Below are positions 26,218 through 35,591 of a DNA stretch of 51,801 nt, piece by piece. Origin of the DNA: a virus; the IMG/VR virus record IMGVR_UViG_3300025085_000033, positions 1 through 51,801 of that record; one strand, written 5' to 3'. The first letter of the stretch is position 1, and every line of letters begins with the position of its first letter. Position numbers and translations under genes: made by a program. Under the pieces are notes generated by a model, which saw only the letters and a program-made list of their open reading frames with translations, did not search any database and was not told the origin of the DNA.

Positions 26218-27177
26218 ATGGCGATAAACGTAGATCAAGTTTATAAAACAGTCTTGTTGATAATAAACAAAGAACAAAGAGGTTATTTAACTCCAAATGA
26301 GTTTAATAGAATAGCAACTCAAGTTCAATTAGAGATTATTGACACTTATTTTCAGACTATAAATCAACAAATGCGTGTCCCTCAAAATGATAACGAATAT
26401 GGAAATCGTTATAAAAACGTAGAACAAAAACTAGATGCCTTCAAAACAATAGGATCTTGTACTTATGTAGCTCCAGCGGGAACAAACCCTGGCTACTTTA
26501 ATGCTCCGACATCTGGAGCTGCAAGCGGCTCTCAAACCTTTGCAACTGTTCTAAATTCAACGTCATATCCCCTTACAACTATAACACAAGCTCAGGTAGA
26601 ACAAAGCATAGTTCAAGTTACCCTAGAATCTCCTACTGGTACACCTGGACTGCCATTTGCAAATTATAATATAACAGGTGGTGCTCTTGAGCTAACTGGT
26701 GGTTCTTTAGCCGCTGGTCAAACTTTAAGAATTGTTTTGTTTCCTCAAGATTTTTACAAACTAGGTACTGTTTTATACAAAGACGATAGAGCTGTAGAGA
26801 TGGTTCAAAGAAATGAACTAGCCTTAATGAATTTATCTACTATAACTAAACCTTCTGATTATTTTCCTGTATTTTTATTTGAAGGCGAAAGATTACAACC
26901 TGCTAATAGAATAATTATATATCCACAAACTATAACATCAAGAGTTGAAGCTACTTATATTAGAAAACCAGCTGATGTAATGTGGAACTTTGATTCTTCA
27001 TCTGGCAGTTTTGTTTGGTCACCTTCTACTTCTATTGATTTTGAACTAGACCCTACAGAACAAACAAATGTTATTCTTCAAATATTACAATACACAGGAA
27101 TAGTAATAAAAGATCCTTTGATAATTCAAGCTGCTACAGCAGAGGTACAACAAGAAAAACAAAATAAAAGAAACTAA
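26218..27177 (+). CDS. Ring / head-tail connector protein 1 (crAss-like)
   Basis: 319 residues. The opening INVDQVYKTVLLIINKEQRG then YLTPNEFNRIATQVQLEIID and RVPQNDNEYGNR is the signature I recall from the first ring protein of crAss-like phages, which sits below the portal. A central Gly/Ser/Thr-rich beta insert follows, and the C-terminal half (KLGTVLYKDDRAVEMVQRNE, YPQTITSRVEATYIRKPADV) completes the connector fold. It overlaps nothing and is followed after 6 bases by the next ring gene. Confidence 0.7.
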   Translation: MAINVDQVYKTVLLIINKEQRGYLTPNEFNRIATQVQLEIIDTYFQTINQQMRVPQNDNEYGNRYKNVEQKLDAFKTIGSCTYVAPAGTNPGYFNAPTSGAASGSQTFATVLNSTSYPLTTITQAQVEQSIVQVTLESPTGTPGLPFANYNITGGALELTGGSLAAGQTLRIVLFPQDFYKLGTVLYKDDRAVEMVQRNELALMNLSTITKPSDYFPVFLFEGERLQPANRIIIYPQTITSRVEATYIRKPADVMWNFDSSSGSFVWSPSTSIDFELDPTEQTNVILQILQYTGIVIKDPLIIQAATAEVQQEKQNKRN

Positions 27178-27183
27178 TATAAC

Positions 27184-28452
27184 ATGGCAATACAACCACC
27201 TAATAATGGACTTATAACTGAAACTGGACAACAATACTACTCTGGTGCTCAAGGTTTTAGAGCTGCCGCTGTTGATGCCGGTAATCAAGAGTTTAAAACT
27301 ACATTTAACACTGAATTATATCTTGGTGATTGGAACCCAAATCAAGCAAATTACTCTTTAAATAATTTTAAAGTTTATACTAGTCAAACTGGAATGGCCA
27401 GTTCTTATTCAGAGTGGTTAACAAGTATGTCAGTTGGTTCTGACAATAGAACTGTAACTTTAGATGCTCAACCAGGCGCTAACGCGTACGTTGTAGTTCA
27501 ATTAACTATATTGAGCGGTGGGAAATATGGTCAAACAGAAGCTGAAAAAGCTTATGGCGAAGCAACAGAAAACAACTATGGAGGTTATCAATATATAAAA
27601 CTAAATGACGTAATAAACAATTTTCAAGTTGGCTATGTTGGTCAAGATAAGTTATTACCAAATGCTAAAAGAAGTGATATAATATTTTTTGCTAAAAGAG
27701 CAATGCAAGAGTTTAGTTATGATACTCTTAAAAGTATAAAATCTTCAGAATTAACAATACCTCAGAGTTTAACTCTTGTTTTACCACAAGATTACGTAAA
27801 CTACGTTAGATGCTCTTGGATAGACGCATTAGGTGTTAAACATATAATATATCCTACAAACAATATAACAATAAGCCCATATTACACTCAAATTCAAGAC
27901 TCATCAGGTATACCAACTCAGGACAACTTTGGAAATGATCTAGAGGGCACATCAATAACTCAGGAAAGATGGCACAAAGCAGATTCTAATCTTATTGATG
28001 GAGTTGCTCAAACAGGTAGTAATTTTTCTGAAAGTGATTGGTATGGTTATGGATATGGCTGGGGTATAACTGGTGGTTATGGATATGGGCAATTATATGG
28101 TATAGACCCACAAACCTCACAAGGTAATGGTTGGTTTAACATAAATGAAAGAGAAAATTTACTTTCTTTTTCAAGTAATTTAGTAAATAAGTTAATAGTA
28201 TTTGAATATGTTTCTGATGGTTTAGCTTATGATTTAGATAGTAGAGTACCTAAGCTAGCTGAAGATGCTATGTATGCTTCTATTATTTATTCATTAATAT
28301 CTGGAAGAATAAATCAACCAGAGTATGTAGTACAAAGATTAAGAAAAGAAAAAAGTTCTAAACTAAGAAATGCTAAAATAAGATTATCAAATATAAAACT
28401 AGATGAGATCACTCAAGTCATGAGAGGTAAATCTAAATGGATTAAACACTAA
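27184..28452 (+). CDS. Ring / connector protein 2
   Basis: 422 residues. After an N-terminal beta domain (~100 residues) comes LNDVINNFQVGYVGQDKLLP, KRSDIIFFAKRAMQEFSYDT and LTLVLPQDYVNYVRCSWID, recalled from connector proteins of Bacteroidota podoviruses. A Gly/Tyr/Trp-rich loop (WYGYGYGWGITGGYGYG, about residue 280-296) is striking. The C-terminus has a helical region (RVPKLAEDAMYASIIYSLIS) and ends basic. It precedes the hub gene by 3 bases. Role in the neck or tail is inferred from order. Confidence 0.65.
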   Translation: MAIQPPNNGLITETGQQYYSGAQGFRAAAVDAGNQEFKTTFNTELYLGDWNPNQANYSLNNFKVYTSQTGMASSYSEWLTSMSVGSDNRTVTLDAQPGANAYVVVQLTILSGGKYGQTEAEKAYGEATENNYGGYQYIKLNDVINNFQVGYVGQDKLLPNAKRSDIIFFAKRAMQEFSYDTLKSIKSSELTIPQSLTLVLPQDYVNYVRCSWIDALGVKHIIYPTNNITISPYYTQIQDSSGIPTQDNFGNDLEGTSITQERWHKADSNLIDGVAQTGSNFSESDWYGYGYGWGITGGYGYGQLYGIDPQTSQGNGWFNINERENLLSFSSNLVNKLIVFEYVSDGLAYDLDSRVPKLAEDAMYASIIYSLISGRINQPEYVVQRLRKEKSSKLRNAKIRLSNIKLDEITQVMRGKSKWIKH

Positions 28453-28455
28453 GAA

Positions 28456-31400
28456 ATGGCAGAAGCTAAAAATAGTTTCATTAAGTCTAAAATGAATAAG
28501 GACTTAGATGAAAGATTAATTCCAAATAACGAATATAGAGACGCCTTAAACATGAGTGTTTCTAGATCAGAAAGTAGCGATGTAGGAGCCTTAGAAGCAA
28601 TATTAGGTAATATAACAACTGATACTACACCAATTAAAGGTCATAAAATAATAGGTACTTTTGCTGATGAAGCTAATAGTTTAATTTATTATTTTAGAAC
28701 AAACTGGAATCAGGTTGCTAGAGCTAACTCAAGTGCTATTTGTACTATAGGTGTTTTAAATACTTTAACTAATTCAGATTTAACAATAGTTAATGGTTAT
28801 TTTTTAAATTTTTCTCAATCAGATTTAATGAATGGAATTAGTCTTATTGAGAATCAACTGTTCTTCACAGACAATAGAAATCAACCTAGAAAAATAAATG
28901 TTTCAATAGCAACTTCAAATAATAGTTATTATTTTAATGAAGATCAAATATCTGTAGCAAAATTTGCACCGTATTCCCCTCCGTCTTTTTTAAATCTAAG
29001 GGCAGATGCTGCTAGACTTGTTGCCGCTAACGACTACGTAGAGTCACTACTACCTTCAACAATGTCTGACGCTCAAGATCCTCCTATAGTTGAGGTTGGT
29101 GTTTATAAGTTTTCTCAAAAAAATTTAGATGTAAAAGTATATAGAAATGGAGATTTAATTCCAGAAGTTATATCTTTAGTTGACTGGGATTTAGCTAATC
29201 AAAACGAAACTGGTGCTTGGTGTTATTATTCTAATTATAATGGAAACGGTGTAACATATGGAGTTTTATACAACAAATGGGCTGTTTTAGATCCAAGAGG
29301 TCTAGCACCAGTGGGCTATTATATACCTTCTCTAACTGAGTGGCAATCTATTATCACTAGCGCAGGTGGATCTGCTTTAGCAGATTCATGGAAAAGTCCT
29401 CTTTTATGGGAACCAACTGGAGCCGAAGGAAATGACATACTTGGAACCAATGTGTTACCTGCTGGTAGAAGAAGAAATGTTTCAACTGGAGGCGCTGATG
29501 CTTTTGGTTTTATTGATTTAACAGCTAAGACAAGGTTTTGGACTAGTGATCCTATATTTCCTGCTGGAGATCCTAATGCAGGAAAAGCTTCATACATTGA
29601 ATTTAATGATACTAGTAACATTTTAGAGGGCGTAGAGTTTCCGTCAAATGGTTTCTCTGTTAGAGTAGTAAGAGAGCAAAACTACACCGGCTGGAATGGT
29701 GATCCTGATTATTTATCTGAGAGATTTGTTAAATTTTCTTATAGATTTAAATTTGATGACAATGAGTACTCTATAATAGCTCCTTTTAGTCAAGATGTTT
29801 TTATTCCATTTCAAGAAGGTCAGTTTGTTAATGATGATGAAAACAAAGCTTTTACATCTACTGTTGTTGAGTTTATGCAAAATTCAATAAACAATGCTGT
29901 TTTAAATATAGAACTACCATGTATTGATATAATAAACAAATACAAGGTAAAAGCTATAGATATAATATTTAAGCAATCAGACATGCAGGCCTATCAAGTT
30001 ATAGAGACTGTTAGAGTTGACTCTAATTTTATTGCGGCTTTAAATTATACTAATATTTTTCAATATTCATACGAATCAACTATTCCTATAAAAACTCTTG
30101 ATTCTACACAGTCAACTAGGGTTTTTGATAAAGTTCCTGTTTTAGCTAGAGCACAAGAAACCGCAGGTAATAGAATTATGTATGGCAATTACTTAGAAGG
30201 ATACAGTGCTCCAGCTGGTCTAGATTACTATGTAGGTGTTGACAGTAAATCTTTACAACAATTTATAGAGTATCCACAACACTCTGTTAAGCAAAATAGA
30301 AATTATCAAGTAGGTATAATTTTATCTGATAAATACGGAAGACAAACTGATGTTGTACTTTCTAATCAAGACGGAACATTGGATCCTCTTGGAAATCCTC
30401 AACCAGGTTCTAATTTTTATTTAGACTATAAAAATGTTGGCTTTGCGAATGAATTACCGTTATGGACTGGTGATACTTTAGCTTTGTATTATTTACAGCA
30501 AATACCAGAAGGAGATATTGGTATTTCTGGGTATCCAGGCGCTTATGCTGTTGGAAATTATTACGAAGTAGATGGAGATTCTGTAGCGCCAGGCGCTTTA
30601 TATCCTTACTTTAATAGCTTAGGAACAATTTGTATAGAAGCAACAGCTAATCAATCTGTTTTTAATACACAGATACTTTATACTGACGCAATAGCCGCGG
30701 CTAATACTTTAAATGTTCTTATAGACACTGGAAACGGTTGGATTTTACAAGAACCTTCTACATATTCAGTAACTCAAATTACTGCCGGAACCTCAACAGT
30801 TATAACTTTTCTACCAACTACAACAGCTCAAACTACTGGTAACCCTACTGGAGTTGTTCAGAGTCAAACAGTTTTTCTTACCCAAGTTTCTGGCAACATA
30901 CAAGTAGGTTCTACTGTAACAATACCTAGTCAAGGAAGTGTTACTGTAACTAGCGTAGATATTAATCAAGCTTCGTCTAGTGGTCAAATAAGTATTAGCT
31001 CACCAAGAAGTATTCCAGACGGTACTGAAATTAATTTTAGTCCAGGTTTAACGGTTGGTAGTGTGGTTAAAGTGGAGCTTTTATATACAACAAATAATTA
31101 CTATAAATACACGACAGGAGCCGCGTCTAGCACATTAAGACCTTTGTTTCCTGACTGGCCAACAACATATGCTCAATACTATGCTGTAGGTAAAAAATTA
31201 AAAGGACTTTATATAGATTACACTGAAATAGAATCATTAACTCCTATAAGCGATAGTAATGGTGTTAGAGCAGTTGAGTTTTTTACGCAAGAAGAAGTAA
31301 ATACTAATTATTTGTTTGATAATACTCCAGGTAGTGCTCCAGAGCCAACTAAGTCTGACAAAAATTCATATGCTACTTATGATATAAATGTAAATGGTTT

Positions 31401-33849
31401 TTACACCTACAAATCAGCAGTTAAACAGCAGCAGCAAGATTATTATAACGTATATTTACCTGGCATAGTAAATGGTTACCCAATAAATGACGAGGTAAAA
31501 GAGCAGAATGAAGTTGCGACTGTAACTTTAATCGGAGATAATATAAATAAAATACCTAGAAATTTAGAAAACGTAGGTCCTATTCAAAACTCTTTCACGA
31601 GTGATGTGATGATGTGGCCTAGAGTTACTAATATAGACGGAATTCAGTCTACAGTTTCACCAATTGATTATCAAACATTTAATACTCAGGTTGATCCAGA
31701 ATCTTCAGCTGACGATGTTGTTATTGTTGGTGGATTAGATGATTTATTTCCTGATTTAACAAGAAACCTCACTAACGGAAACCCTTCACCAGGCACTCAA
31801 AATCCAACTGGCTTTGTTAATATTTATTCTGTTTATAACTTTGACAATAAACCATTCGTTGCTCAAGTAGCAACTCAAAAAGGTGTAGGTCTAGGAGAGG
31901 CCTCTTATACAGTTCCAGCTATAACAGATGGTAATTTTCCTTATCCTCCTCCAATGGGACTAGCGGTTTATGAAACAGCTCCTTTTTTGTCTCCTATAGA
32001 GATATTTTATGAGTCCTCAACTTCTACTTTAATTTCTGAGTTAAACTTAGATATACAAAACACAGATGTGAATATAACTGGTATATCAGATTTTAATATT
32101 AATTTTGAAGAAATAATGTCATCCAATACAATTATAACTAGTGATTTTTATCCTTTAGCAAGCGGTCAAATACTGCAAACTACAACTTTAGCTGGCTGGG
32201 TAGCTTACGCTTATGACTCAAATAATCAACTTGACACTACTGTTTTAGTGGGTGATAATACCGGTGGAGGACAAAATAGATTTGCAATAACACAAGGTAC
32301 TAATTTAGGTAGTTATGTAATTCAAACTACAGATAGATTTTATGCTGGATCACAATTAGAACAATCTGTATACGTTGCCACTAGAGGTAAATTTTTATTT
32401 ACTTTAACTTTTCAACAAGAAGATGGCGTACAAGTAGATCAATCTTTAACTATACAATTAGAAAACTCTATACCTCAAGTTATTAATCCTGTGTTTAACA
32501 CAACAGCGGTTACAACAAATAGTCTATCGATAGTTCCTCTTGACAGTAGTAATACAACACTATCTCCAAAAGGAACAAATGGATCAGCTAGAAAACTTTC
32601 TTTAGGTGATTCTAGTCCTACTGGAAATATATTTTTATCTAGCACCCAGCAGTCAGGTTGGCAAATAGCTAAAATACAAAAAATTTCCCAAGCAACAGGT
32701 AATGTAACAATAATACCCGGGGACGCTACAACAAATCCTACAGGATTAACTATATCAGACATGCTGGCGGTAAATCAAAATGGAACTACTGGAGATTGGC
32801 CAGTTTTTCAAGATGGTCAAGCGGGTTCTTTTCAAGGTGATTTTGTTTCTTTTCAATTAGCATCAGCCCCAAACGCTAGTGGTGGTTCTCCAGGTCCAAT
32901 GAATACAGCTAATCAAGATTACACTATTTGGATGAGTTTAAAAGATAGTTTGCAAAGCTACAATACAGGGGTAGATGGTTCTTTTGCTGCAAAGATAACA
33001 TATAGCGTGGGTGTTACTACTTTCTTTGGACAGGTGTTAATTAGTGCATATGATAATGTGTCAAATCCTCCAAATAATCCATTATTTTACACGGCTACTG
33101 GCTCTAATCCACCTAACTATATTAATCCAGGACCGGGTCTTTTTAATGCTGATGGAAGTCAAGATGCTTATTATCAAATACAAAACTGGACAGATCAAAT
33201 AGTTTATATATATGTTTATGCCGCAATTACTGGTGGAACTATAGCAAACCAACAAAGTAAAATATCGTCCAACACGACATTGGCCCGTTTTGGAGATAAT
33301 ACAACTCAAGGAACTGATTCTGCTGGAAACGGATATTTCGTCTCTGCTGGCTGGAGTCAAGCTGTATCACAATTAACTAATTCTAGTAACGGCTATAGTG
33401 CTGGTCCTTATCAATGGAGATATGTGGGGCAGTTATCTCCATTTACTGCAGCGGCAGGCGGTATGACTCAAGCAAATTTTGACCTAGCAATCTCATCAGG
33501 GTTAACACCTGGTCAAAGTCACACACCGGCTTCAGGTTCAGAGTTTCCAGCTTATGATTTTTCTGGTTGTGCCTTAGTTAACTTAGGTTTAACATTAATT
33601 CCACCAGCTGCCACGGGCTCAAGCGGAAAAGGTGTCTATAATTTAGCTTGGAATAACACGCCTCCAGCAAGCATGCCTGACGCACAGAATCCACCAGCTC
33701 CTCCAGGAACGGTTTATCCTATTTCTCAATCTCCTACGATAAATGAATTTGAGCCACCAATGTACGTTGGTAGTGATGGAAGTAGAGGTAAATTTCCAAC
33801 AGTAGACATGGGAAGTAGCACTGGTCAATTTGACGGTCCTGCAAACTAG
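28456..33849 (+). CDS. Giant tail hub protein with inserted FISUMP domain
   Basis: 1797 residues. The N-terminus (MNKDLDERLIPNNEYRDALN followed by SDVGALEAILGN) is a signature I recall from the large tail hub/stabiliser of crAss-like phages, and NDDENKAFTSTVVEF and KYKVKAIDIIFKQSDMQAYQ continue it. Residues about 210-407 are a FISUMP-type domain (Fibrobacter major paralogous, C-type-lectin-related): NLDVKVYRNGDLIP, GAWCYYSNYNGN, TYGVLYNKWAV, GYYIPSLTEWQSII, LPAGRRRN, FWTSDP, and the closing NGFSVRVVRE. This sits between a phage hub segment and NGDPDYLSERFVKFSYRF. The rest is beta-rich with immunoglobulin-like stretches. It should form the tail core and carry a surface-binding domain. Confidence 0.75.
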   Translation: MAEAKNSFIKSKMNKDLDERLIPNNEYRDALNMSVSRSESSDVGALEAILGNITTDTTPIKGHKIIGTFADEANSLIYYFRTNWNQVARANSSAICTIGVLNTLTNSDLTIVNGYFLNFSQSDLMNGISLIENQLFFTDNRNQPRKINVSIATSNNSYYFNEDQISVAKFAPYSPPSFLNLRADAARLVAANDYVESLLPSTMSDAQDPPIVEVGVYKFSQKNLDVKVYRNGDLIPEVISLVDWDLANQNETGAWCYYSNYNGNGVTYGVLYNKWAVLDPRGLAPVGYYIPSLTEWQSIITSAGGSALADSWKSPLLWEPTGAEGNDILGTNVLPAGRRRNVSTGGADAFGFIDLTAKTRFWTSDPIFPAGDPNAGKASYIEFNDTSNILEGVEFPSNGFSVRVVREQNYTGWNGDPDYLSERFVKFSYRFKFDDNEYSIIAPFSQDVFIPFQEGQFVNDDENKAFTSTVVEFMQNSINNAVLNIELPCIDIINKYKVKAIDIIFKQSDMQAYQVIETVRVDSNFIAALNYTNIFQYSYESTIPIKTLDSTQSTRVFDKVPVLARAQETAGNRIMYGNYLEGYSAPAGLDYYVGVDSKSLQQFIEYPQHSVKQNRNYQVGIILSDKYGRQTDVVLSNQDGTLDPLGNPQPGSNFYLDYKNVGFANELPLWTGDTLALYYLQQIPEGDIGISGYPGAYAVGNYYEVDGDSVAPGALYPYFNSLGTICIEATANQSVFNTQILYTDAIAAANTLNVLIDTGNGWILQEPSTYSVTQITAGTSTVITFLPTTTAQTTGNPTGVVQSQTVFLTQVSGNIQVGSTVTIPSQGSVTVTSVDINQASSSGQISISSPRSIPDGTEINFSPGLTVGSVVKVELLYTTNNYYKYTTGAASSTLRPLFPDWPTTYAQYYAVGKKLKGLYIDYTEIESLTPISDSNGVRAVEFFTQEEVNTNYLFDNTPGSAPEPTKSDKNSYATYDINVNGFYTYKSAVKQQQQDYYNVYLPGIVNGYPINDEVKEQNEVATVTLIGDNINKIPRNLENVGPIQNSFTSDVMMWPRVTNIDGIQSTVSPIDYQTFNTQVDPESSADDVVIVGGLDDLFPDLTRNLTNGNPSPGTQNPTGFVNIYSVYNFDNKPFVAQVATQKGVGLGEASYTVPAITDGNFPYPPPMGLAVYETAPFLSPIEIFYESSTSTLISELNLDIQNTDVNITGISDFNINFEEIMSSNTIITSDFYPLASGQILQTTTLAGWVAYAYDSNNQLDTTVLVGDNTGGGQNRFAITQGTNLGSYVIQTTDRFYAGSQLEQSVYVATRGKFLFTLTFQQEDGVQVDQSLTIQLENSIPQVINPVFNTTAVTTNSLSIVPLDSSNTTLSPKGTNGSARKLSLGDSSPTGNIFLSSTQQSGWQIAKIQKISQATGNVTIIPGDATTNPTGLTISDMLAVNQNGTTGDWPVFQDGQAGSFQGDFVSFQLASAPNASGGSPGPMNTANQDYTIWMSLKDSLQSYNTGVDGSFAAKITYSVGVTTFFGQVLISAYDNVSNPPNNPLFYTATGSNPPNYINPGPGLFNADGSQDAYYQIQNWTDQIVYIYVYAAITGGTIANQQSKISSNTTLARFGDNTTQGTDSAGNGYFVSAGWSQAVSQLTNSSNGYSAGPYQWRYVGQLSPFTAAAGGMTQANFDLAISSGLTPGQSHTPASGSEFPAYDFSGCALVNLGLTLIPPAATGSSGKGVYNLAWNNTPPASMPDAQNPPAPPGTVYPISQSPTINEFEPPMYVGSDGSRGKFPTVDMGSSTGQFDGPAN

Positions 33850-33885
33850 TAATTTAATAAATAAACAAGTAACTATATATACAAG

Positions 33886-35178
33886 ATGGCAGTTAAAACG
33901 GCGGTAAAATACTATAACACTTTTATACTTAAAAAGTTAGTTCAAGGAGATGTTCCTATTCTTTACAATTGGTATGTTGAAGAGTCTAGAATAAGAGGTG
34001 GGTATAATAATGCTCAAACAGGTTTAGCTCCTAGAGCTTTTTTAAGATCTGACAACAATAGACAAGAACAAAAAGGTAATTCTATAATGTATTCTGGTAT
34101 ATTGAACTCTAGAACAGGCGTAAACCAAACAAATCAATTTCCTTCTGGTGAAGATATTACTAGAACTGTTGATCCTCAAAAAGGCACTATACAAAAACTT
34201 TACGCTGAAGATACTAATTTAATTATATTTCAAGAAAATAAAGTAAATAAAGCTTTAATAGATAAAGATGCTGTTTACACTCAAGAAGGTCAACCTATAC
34301 AGACTGCTTCAAATGTAGTAATAGGTGCAATAACACCTTATGCGGGTGAGTTTGGAATATCAACAAATCCCGAGTCTTTTGCGGTTTATGGTTATAGAAA
34401 ATATTTTGCAGATGCAAATCAAGGTGCTGTTTTAAGACTTTCTCAAGATGGTATAACTGAAATATCAGCATATGGCATGTATGATTTTTTCAGAGATACA
34501 TTTTCACAATTAAGTTCTGGAAGTGTTGTTGGTGGTTGGGATATACATAACAAGTGTTATACTATAGCTATAAAGTCAGGTGCAACAGGGGTACAGACTC
34601 AAACATTAAATTTTGACGAGCAAGTGCAAGGTTGGACAAGTAGGTTTAGTTATGATCCTAACAACATGGTTAGTGTTCAAAATAATTTTTATTCTACAAA
34701 CTCAGGTGGTATATATCAACACTATTCAGAAGGAGCAAATAGAGCTCAATTTTACGGAAATCAATATAACACCTCTGTAACAGTTATTTTTAACGCTCAA
34801 CCTTCTTTAGTTAAAAACTTTCAAACATTAAACTACGAAGGTGGTGGAGGTTGGTTCACCGGCTCAGTTGTTACAAATACTGATTTAGTTCAAAATCAAG
34901 ACCAATCATCACCTATAGGTAGATTTGTTCAAGCAACAACTTTACAAGAACTAGAAGATCAATTGTTAAAAAGCGAATTTAAAAAGAAAGAAGATAAATA
35001 TTTTGCTAATTTATACAACACTAGCGCAATCGAACAAGGTGAAGTTATTTTTGGTAATTCTATATCTGGAGTAAAAGGATATACTGCACAAGTAACGTTT
35101 GAAGCTGAAAATACATCTACATCAGGTTCTAATGAATTATTTGCAGTTTCTACAAACTATAAAGATTCTTCTTATTAA
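33886..35178 (+). CDS. Second part of tail hub / beta-propeller tail protein
   Basis: 430 residues. The signature ESRIRGGYNNAQ, NSRTGVNQTNQFPSGEDITR, KLYAEDTNLIIFQENKVNKA, TASNVVIGAITPYAGEFGIS and FAVYGYRKYFAD is, by recollection, a segment usually found within the large hub protein of crAss-like phages; here it is a separate gene. Repeated strand motifs ending in aromatic residues suggest a propeller-like fold. It starts 37 bases after the 1797-residue gene with its own A-rich leader. It would assemble with the hub. Confidence 0.65.
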   Translation: MAVKTAVKYYNTFILKKLVQGDVPILYNWYVEESRIRGGYNNAQTGLAPRAFLRSDNNRQEQKGNSIMYSGILNSRTGVNQTNQFPSGEDITRTVDPQKGTIQKLYAEDTNLIIFQENKVNKALIDKDAVYTQEGQPIQTASNVVIGAITPYAGEFGISTNPESFAVYGYRKYFADANQGAVLRLSQDGITEISAYGMYDFFRDTFSQLSSGSVVGGWDIHNKCYTIAIKSGATGVQTQTLNFDEQVQGWTSRFSYDPNNMVSVQNNFYSTNSGGIYQHYSEGANRAQFYGNQYNTSVTVIFNAQPSLVKNFQTLNYEGGGGWFTGSVVTNTDLVQNQDQSSPIGRFVQATTLQELEDQLLKSEFKKKEDKYFANLYNTSAIEQGEVIFGNSISGVKGYTAQVTFEAENTSTSGSNELFAVSTNYKDSSY

Positions 35179-35184
35179 AAGTGT

Positions 35185-35589
35185 ATGATAGAAATAAAAA
35201 ACATAGATTTAGATTTATATTTTAATAAAATAAACAGCTGGTTTAAGTACCACAATAAAAAAGATTTAAATATAAACTTATTACCTAGAGCAAAAGAATT
35301 TTGTTTAGCTGTTTTTGTAGACAACAAAATAGTAGCATGTACCTTTATATATACTACAAACTCTAGCACTTGGTATTGTGATTTTTTAATAGCAGATCCT
35401 AATTATAGATCTGAAAATAGAAATGAAATATTAATAAAATTAATAGATGAAGCTGTAGAATCTTCTTTAAAAAAAGGAGCACAGGCCGTATGGTGCACGA
35501 CACCTTATGACTCTGTTCTTGAAAAACTAAAAAAACTAAACTATAATGTTGATGAAAAAAAACATTATATAATATATAAACATTTATAA
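35185..35589 (+). CDS. GNAT-like acetyltransferase
   Basis: 134 residues, following the hub gene by 6 bases. The order of a strand (EFCLAVFVDNKIVACTFIYT), a strand WYCDFLIADPNYRSENRNEI leading into a helix (LIKLIDEAVESSLKKGAQAV), then DSVLEKLKKLNYNVDEKKHY fits the GNAT fold; the acetyl-CoA pyrophosphate loop (usually R/QxxGxG/A) is only weakly kept as YRSENRNE. It may acetylate a host or virion protein, or be degenerate. Fold moderate, substrate unknown. Confidence 0.5.
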   Translation: MIEIKNIDLDLYFNKINSWFKYHNKKDLNINLLPRAKEFCLAVFVDNKIVACTFIYTTNSSTWYCDFLIADPNYRSENRNEILIKLIDEAVESSLKKGAQAVWCTTPYDSVLEKLKKLNYNVDEKKHYIIYKHL

Positions 35590-35591
35590 AT

